This document shows, piece by piece, positions 61,061 through 64,000 of a stretch of DNA of 64,000 nucleotides (the stretch's first letter is position 1; every line of letters starts with the position of its first letter). The notes beneath the pieces are model-generated. The model saw only the letters and a list, made by a program, of their open reading frames with translations. It ran no database searches and was not told the DNA's origin. A program made the position numbers and the translations under genes. The stretch spans positions 62,001-126,000 of the forward strand of contig NZ_JAGGJA010000008.1 in the NCBI RefSeq assembly GCF_026229185.1, given 5' to 3'. The stretch is from Fodinibius salsisoli. GTDB lineage: Bacteria; Bacteroidota; Rhodothermia; Balneolales; Balneolaceae.

Positions 61061-62737
61061 CTATTTCGATCTGTTTTTTGTCCACTGCTGAACGATCGGC
61101 CAGCGTCTGCCGGAACCAAAAGCTTTGGAACTCAGCTTTAGTACCGGTGCGGATTGAGCCCTTTTAAACTCCATTCGATCAACCAGGGATAAAATGCGAT
61201 TTACCATCTCCTTATCAAAACCAAGTGCTTCGATTTCTTCAACCGAACGCTGATCTTCAAGATATGCTTTTAACACAGCATCCAAGGTATCATAGTCCGG
61301 CAGCGAGTCCGAATCTTTTTGATCCGGGCGTAATTCTGCACTTGGTGGTTTCACTAAAATGTCCTTCGGAATTATTTCGCTCTTATAATAATCATTATTT
61401 AGCCAATGAGCCACCTCATAAACCTCTGTTTTATATAAATCTGCGATGACTCCCAATCCGCCGGCCATATCACCGTACAAGGTGCAATAACCGGTTGCCA
61501 GTTCCGATTTATTACCGGTATTAAGCAGCATATGCCCGAACTTATTCGAACAGGCCATCAGCAAGGTTCCCCGGATGCGGGGCTGCAGGTTTTCTTCTGC
61601 CAGCCCAAAAGAGGCATCACCAAATAGTGGATCAAGAGCATCATTAAATTCATCATACAGCCCCTCGATCGCTATTTCTTCAAAATCAATACCCAAATTT
61701 TTGGCCAGTTGCTCGGAGTCGCTAATGCTCCCTTCCGAGGAGAAGGCCGATGGCATGGTAATACCCAGCACATTATCCGGGCCGACGGCTTCCTTGGCAA
61801 TACAGGCTACAAGGGCCGAATCGATGCCCCCGCTCAATCCAACCAATACCTTGTCTGAAACAGCGGTTTTCTGCAGATAATCTCGCAAGCCGAGCCGGAG
61901 CCCCTTAAAAAATTGTTCAGGAAGAGCAGGGACCGGCGGCATGTCACCTGATAAAGATTGCAGGGATCTCCCTTCTTCCCATTCTACATCTATAATATCT
62001 TCTTCAAACATCGCGGCCCGATCAATAAGTCTCCCCTCCTGGTCGATAACACGAGAATCGCCATCCGAAATAAGTTCGGTATTCCCTCCCACCTGGTTGG
62101 CATATAAAATGGGAACGTTAAGCTCTTCCACATTCTTTTTGAGCATCTTTTCGCGGATGGCCGGCTTGTTTCGGGTGTATGGAGAGGCTGAAATATTGAG
62201 AATCATTTCCGCTCCCCGGTCCACTAATTGCCGGGCCGGCTGCAAATCGTACGTTAGATATTGCGGGTCACTGTAGTTGTACCAAATATCCTCACAAATA
62301 GTAATCCCTACTTTATGCCCATAGAGCTCCACACATTCAAATTGGGTGCCAGGTTCAAAATACCGCAATTCATCGTACACATCATAGTTTGGCAGTAATG
62401 CTTTATGAATTTCCGCTTTCACCCTACCCTTCTGAAGAACAAGCGCACTGTTATAGCACTTTCGTCCGACTCCGGATTCATTCTGCGTAACGGTCCCTAA
62501 AACAACCGCCAAATCGTTGACCTGAGAAATAACTCGCTGATTGATCTCGTAAATGCTCTCCAAAAAGGCATCGTACTCGAGCAAATCCATCGGTGGATAT
62601 CCGCAGGTAGCCATCTCCGGAAGCAGTAGCAGATCTATGCCATCAGCTTCAGCCGAAGATATAGCTTCACTAATCAGCTCAAAATTACCTTCCAAATCAC
62701 CTATTGTCGGATTGTGCTGCTGTATCCGTATGTTCAT
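61061..62737 (-). CDS. nadE: Glutamine-dependent NAD+ synthetase
   Basis: A 558-residue fusion of a nitrilase-type glutaminase (Glu41 in LLPEMATCG, Lys112 in HKALLPNYDVYDE, Cys148 in ICEDIW) and an ATP-pyrophosphatase synthetase domain with LSGGIDSAL near residue 296. It amidates deamido-NAD to NAD with ammonia from glutamine. The length is normal for the short prokaryotic glutamine-dependent form. It lies 93 bases before the lytic transglycosylase gene and 27 after the amidohydrolase gene. Confidence 0.95.
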   Translation of the reverse strand: MNIRIQQHNPTIGDLEGNFELISEAISSAEADGIDLLLLPEMATCGYPPMDLLEYDAFLESIYEINQRVISQVNDLAVVLGTVTQNESGVGRKCYNSALVLQKGRVKAEIHKALLPNYDVYDELRYFEPGTQFECVELYGHKVGITICEDIWYNYSDPQYLTYDLQPARQLVDRGAEMILNISASPYTRNKPAIREKMLKKNVEELNVPILYANQVGGNTELISDGDSRVIDQEGRLIDRAAMFEEDIIDVEWEEGRSLQSLSGDMPPVPALPEQFFKGLRLGLRDYLQKTAVSDKVLVGLSGGIDSALVACIAKEAVGPDNVLGITMPSAFSSEGSISDSEQLAKNLGIDFEEIAIEGLYDEFNDALDPLFGDASFGLAEENLQPRIRGTLLMACSNKFGHMLLNTGNKSELATGYCTLYGDMAGGLGVIADLYKTEVYEVAHWLNNDYYKSEIIPKDILVKPPSAELRPDQKDSDSLPDYDTLDAVLKAYLEDQRSVEEIEALGFDKEMVNRILSLVDRMEFKRAQSAPVLKLSSKAFGSGRRWPIVQQWTKNRSK

Positions 62738-62764
62738 AAACGCTTGTAACCTATATTGAAACTG

Positions 62765-64000
62765 TTAGTCTGTTGCTGAATACACTTTTTCCCCGGCAAC
62801 CCATGTTTCCAAAACTTTTGTTTGCCAGATTTGCTGGACCGGCACTTCAAACAGATCTCTATCCACCAGTATAAAATCAGCCCATTTTCCGGGTTCCAGA
62901 CTACCCAGCATCTCTTCCTGGTGGGCCGCATAGGCTGCACTAAGCGTAAAAGAGCGCAACGCCTGCTCGCGGTGCATCCGTTCCTCCGGGTACCAACCGC
63001 CTTCGGGATTCCCCTGCTGGGTTTGCCGGCTTACAGCAGAATACAAGCCATAAAAAGGATTCACATGCTCAACCGGAAAATCAGAGCCTGATACCACTAC
63101 CGTCCCCTGATCCAAGAAAGTCTGCCAGGCATAGCCGCCCTCCATTCGCTCCGGACCAATCCGATCTTCAGCCATATTTAAATCACTGGTAGCGTGCGTC
63201 GGCTGCATGGAGGCCAAAATATTGAGCGGTTTAAAGCGCGGGATATCTTCCGGGGCCACAATCTGGGCATGCTCGATGCGATGTCGCAACGACTGATTGC
63301 CCAGGCTATCTTTGACGTTGGCAAAGGCATCGAGCACAACCCGATTAGCCCGATCTCCGATAGCATGTACATTTGTTTGGTATCCGGCCGAAGCCGTTTT
63401 CAAGATCTTTTGGGTCATCTCCTGCTCCGAAGAAAACAGCAGCCCCCGATTATCGGGATCATCACTGTATGGTTTAATCATTGCAGCGCCCCGGCTTCCC
63501 AGCGCTCCATCGGCATACAACTTCACACTCCGAAGCGCCAGCATATCGTTCTGATATGACTCAACCGGTCCATTTTGCGACAACGAATCGAAGGTCTGCC
63601 CTGCTCCCGCAATCATGCCATAGATACGCGTAGTCAGAGAATCTTCATCAGCAAAATTTTTATACATTTTCCAAGCCTCAACACTTACCCCCGCATCATG
63701 AACACCGGTCAACCCATGGCTGCGCATTTGCTGGAGGGCTTTCAGTAAAGCAAGCTCTCGCTGTCTATCTGAGGGTTCAGGAATTTCGGAAGCAATCAAC
63801 TGCATGGCGGCATCTACAAATACGCCTGTCGGCTCCCCCTCTTCATTACGAATGATCTTTCCACCTTCGGGATCTTCCGTTTTGGAGGTGATGCCAGCCA
63901 GTTCCATGGCGCGAGAATTGGCCCAGCCCGCGTGTCCATCAATTCGACTCAGCCAAACCGGGCGCTCTTTAACAACCTGGTCGAGCTCCTGGGCCGTTGG
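62765..64000 (-). CDS. Amidohydrolase family protein (YtcJ-like), N-terminal part beyond the window
   Basis: At least 412 residues of an Amidohydro_3-type enzyme; the frame runs open to the window edge and the true start lies outside. Visible motifs are SRIDGHAGWANSRAM, GVHDAGVS, ADGALGSRGAAM, VHAIGDRANRVVLDAF, RIEHAQIVAP, SGSDFPVEHVNPFYGLYSAVSR and LEPGKWADFILVDRDLF, as in the YtcJ branch of metal-dependent amidohydrolases. The N-terminal metal motif (HxH) and any signal peptide are outside. Substrate unknown. It continues the minus-strand gene string toward nadE. Confidence 0.88.
   Translation of the reverse strand, partial: PTAQELDQVVKERPVWLSRIDGHAGWANSRAMELAGITSKTEDPEGGKIIRNEEGEPTGVFVDAAMQLIASEIPEPSDRQRELALLKALQQMRSHGLTGVHDAGVSVEAWKMYKNFADEDSLTTRIYGMIAGAGQTFDSLSQNGPVESYQNDMLALRSVKLYADGALGSRGAAMIKPYSDDPDNRGLLFSSEQEMTQKILKTASAGYQTNVHAIGDRANRVVLDAFANVKDSLGNQSLRHRIEHAQIVAPEDIPRFKPLNILASMQPTHATSDLNMAEDRIGPERMEGGYAWQTFLDQGTVVVSGSDFPVEHVNPFYGLYSAVSRQTQQGNPEGGWYPEERMHREQALRSFTLSAAYAAHQEEMLGSLEPGKWADFILVDRDLFEVPVQQIWQTKVLETWVAGEKVYSATD

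Noticed and set aside
1-64000. tRNA, rRNA, riboswitch or prophage genes
   Set aside because: I looked for cloverleaf, T-loop, ribosomal and riboswitch patterns in the gaps and saw none; a covariance search would be needed to be certain.

Overview
The window looks like a chromosomal segment of a Gram-negative (diderm), rod-shaped bacterium of the Bacteroidota/Rhodothermota/Balneolota group, most plausibly a Balneolaceae-type organism. This assignment is an inference from gene content and style; it was not tested by a database search. The supports are: BamA with Skp-type chaperones and TolC (an outer membrane is present), mreBCD-pbp2-rodA (rod shape), very few recognisable Shine-Dalgarno sequences, moderate GC, and intergenic DNA full of short dispersed palindromes. 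No rRNA, tRNA, CRISPR array, prophage or intact insertion sequence was found. About 57 protein genes are supported; the two at the ends are cut by the window.

Layout. 1-7.2 kb: start of a DPP IV-like peptidase (cut), accD, an AraC regulator with a short-chain dehydrogenase, a K+-channel-like protein, a small membrane protein, an LtrA-family protein, tsaB. 7.6-17.4 kb: a DUF3857/transglutaminase-like exported protein, pyrC, xseA, a DUF308-like membrane protein, an ACT-domain malic enzyme and pheA, separated by repeat-rich gene-free islands. 18-26 kb: one minus-strand operon for a tripartite efflux pump: TetR regulator with a 38-bp palindromic operator, TolC, a cytoplasmic DUF900-type hydrolase, a lipoprotein HlyD adaptor, two separate ABC ATPases and two ABC-2 permeases. 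It resembles a split form of the E. coli cecR-ybhGFSR unit. 26-32.6 kb: a PspA/IM30 locus with two uncharacterised coiled-coil proteins, an enoyl-CoA hydratase, a CNNM/CorC-type transporter and a two-module AAA+ ATPase preceded by eleven perfect 7-bp repeats that end 4 bases from its start codon. This is my main candidate for an undescribed system.

33-44.9 kb: pyrimidine-nucleoside phosphorylase, pdxB, a TatD nuclease, a BadF-type sugar kinase, tryptophan 2,3-dioxygenase with a kynureninase-like enzyme, a GxxExxY protein, recA-recX with an AI-2E-family permease, and purN-purH. 45-50.5 kb: the elongasome operon mreB-mreC-mreD-pbp2-rodA. 50.5-58 kb: rnhB, an orphan VWA protein, then (minus strand) uppS-bamA with three tandem skp paralogues. 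57.6-64 kb: amidohydrolase (cut), nadE, a MltD-like lytic transglycosylase with three LysM domains, a PHP phosphoesterase and ribH.

Functional themes are envelope building and repair (MreBCD/PBP2/RodA, UppS, BamA/Skp, MltD, PspA), export (TolC/HlyD/ABC) and housekeeping metabolism (pyrimidine, purine, NAD, riboflavin, PLP, phenylalanine). A recurring oddity is a 7-bp motif, TTANNGG on the + strand (CCNNTAA on the coding strand), lying directly against the start codons of at least three minus-strand genes and massively expanded at one of them.
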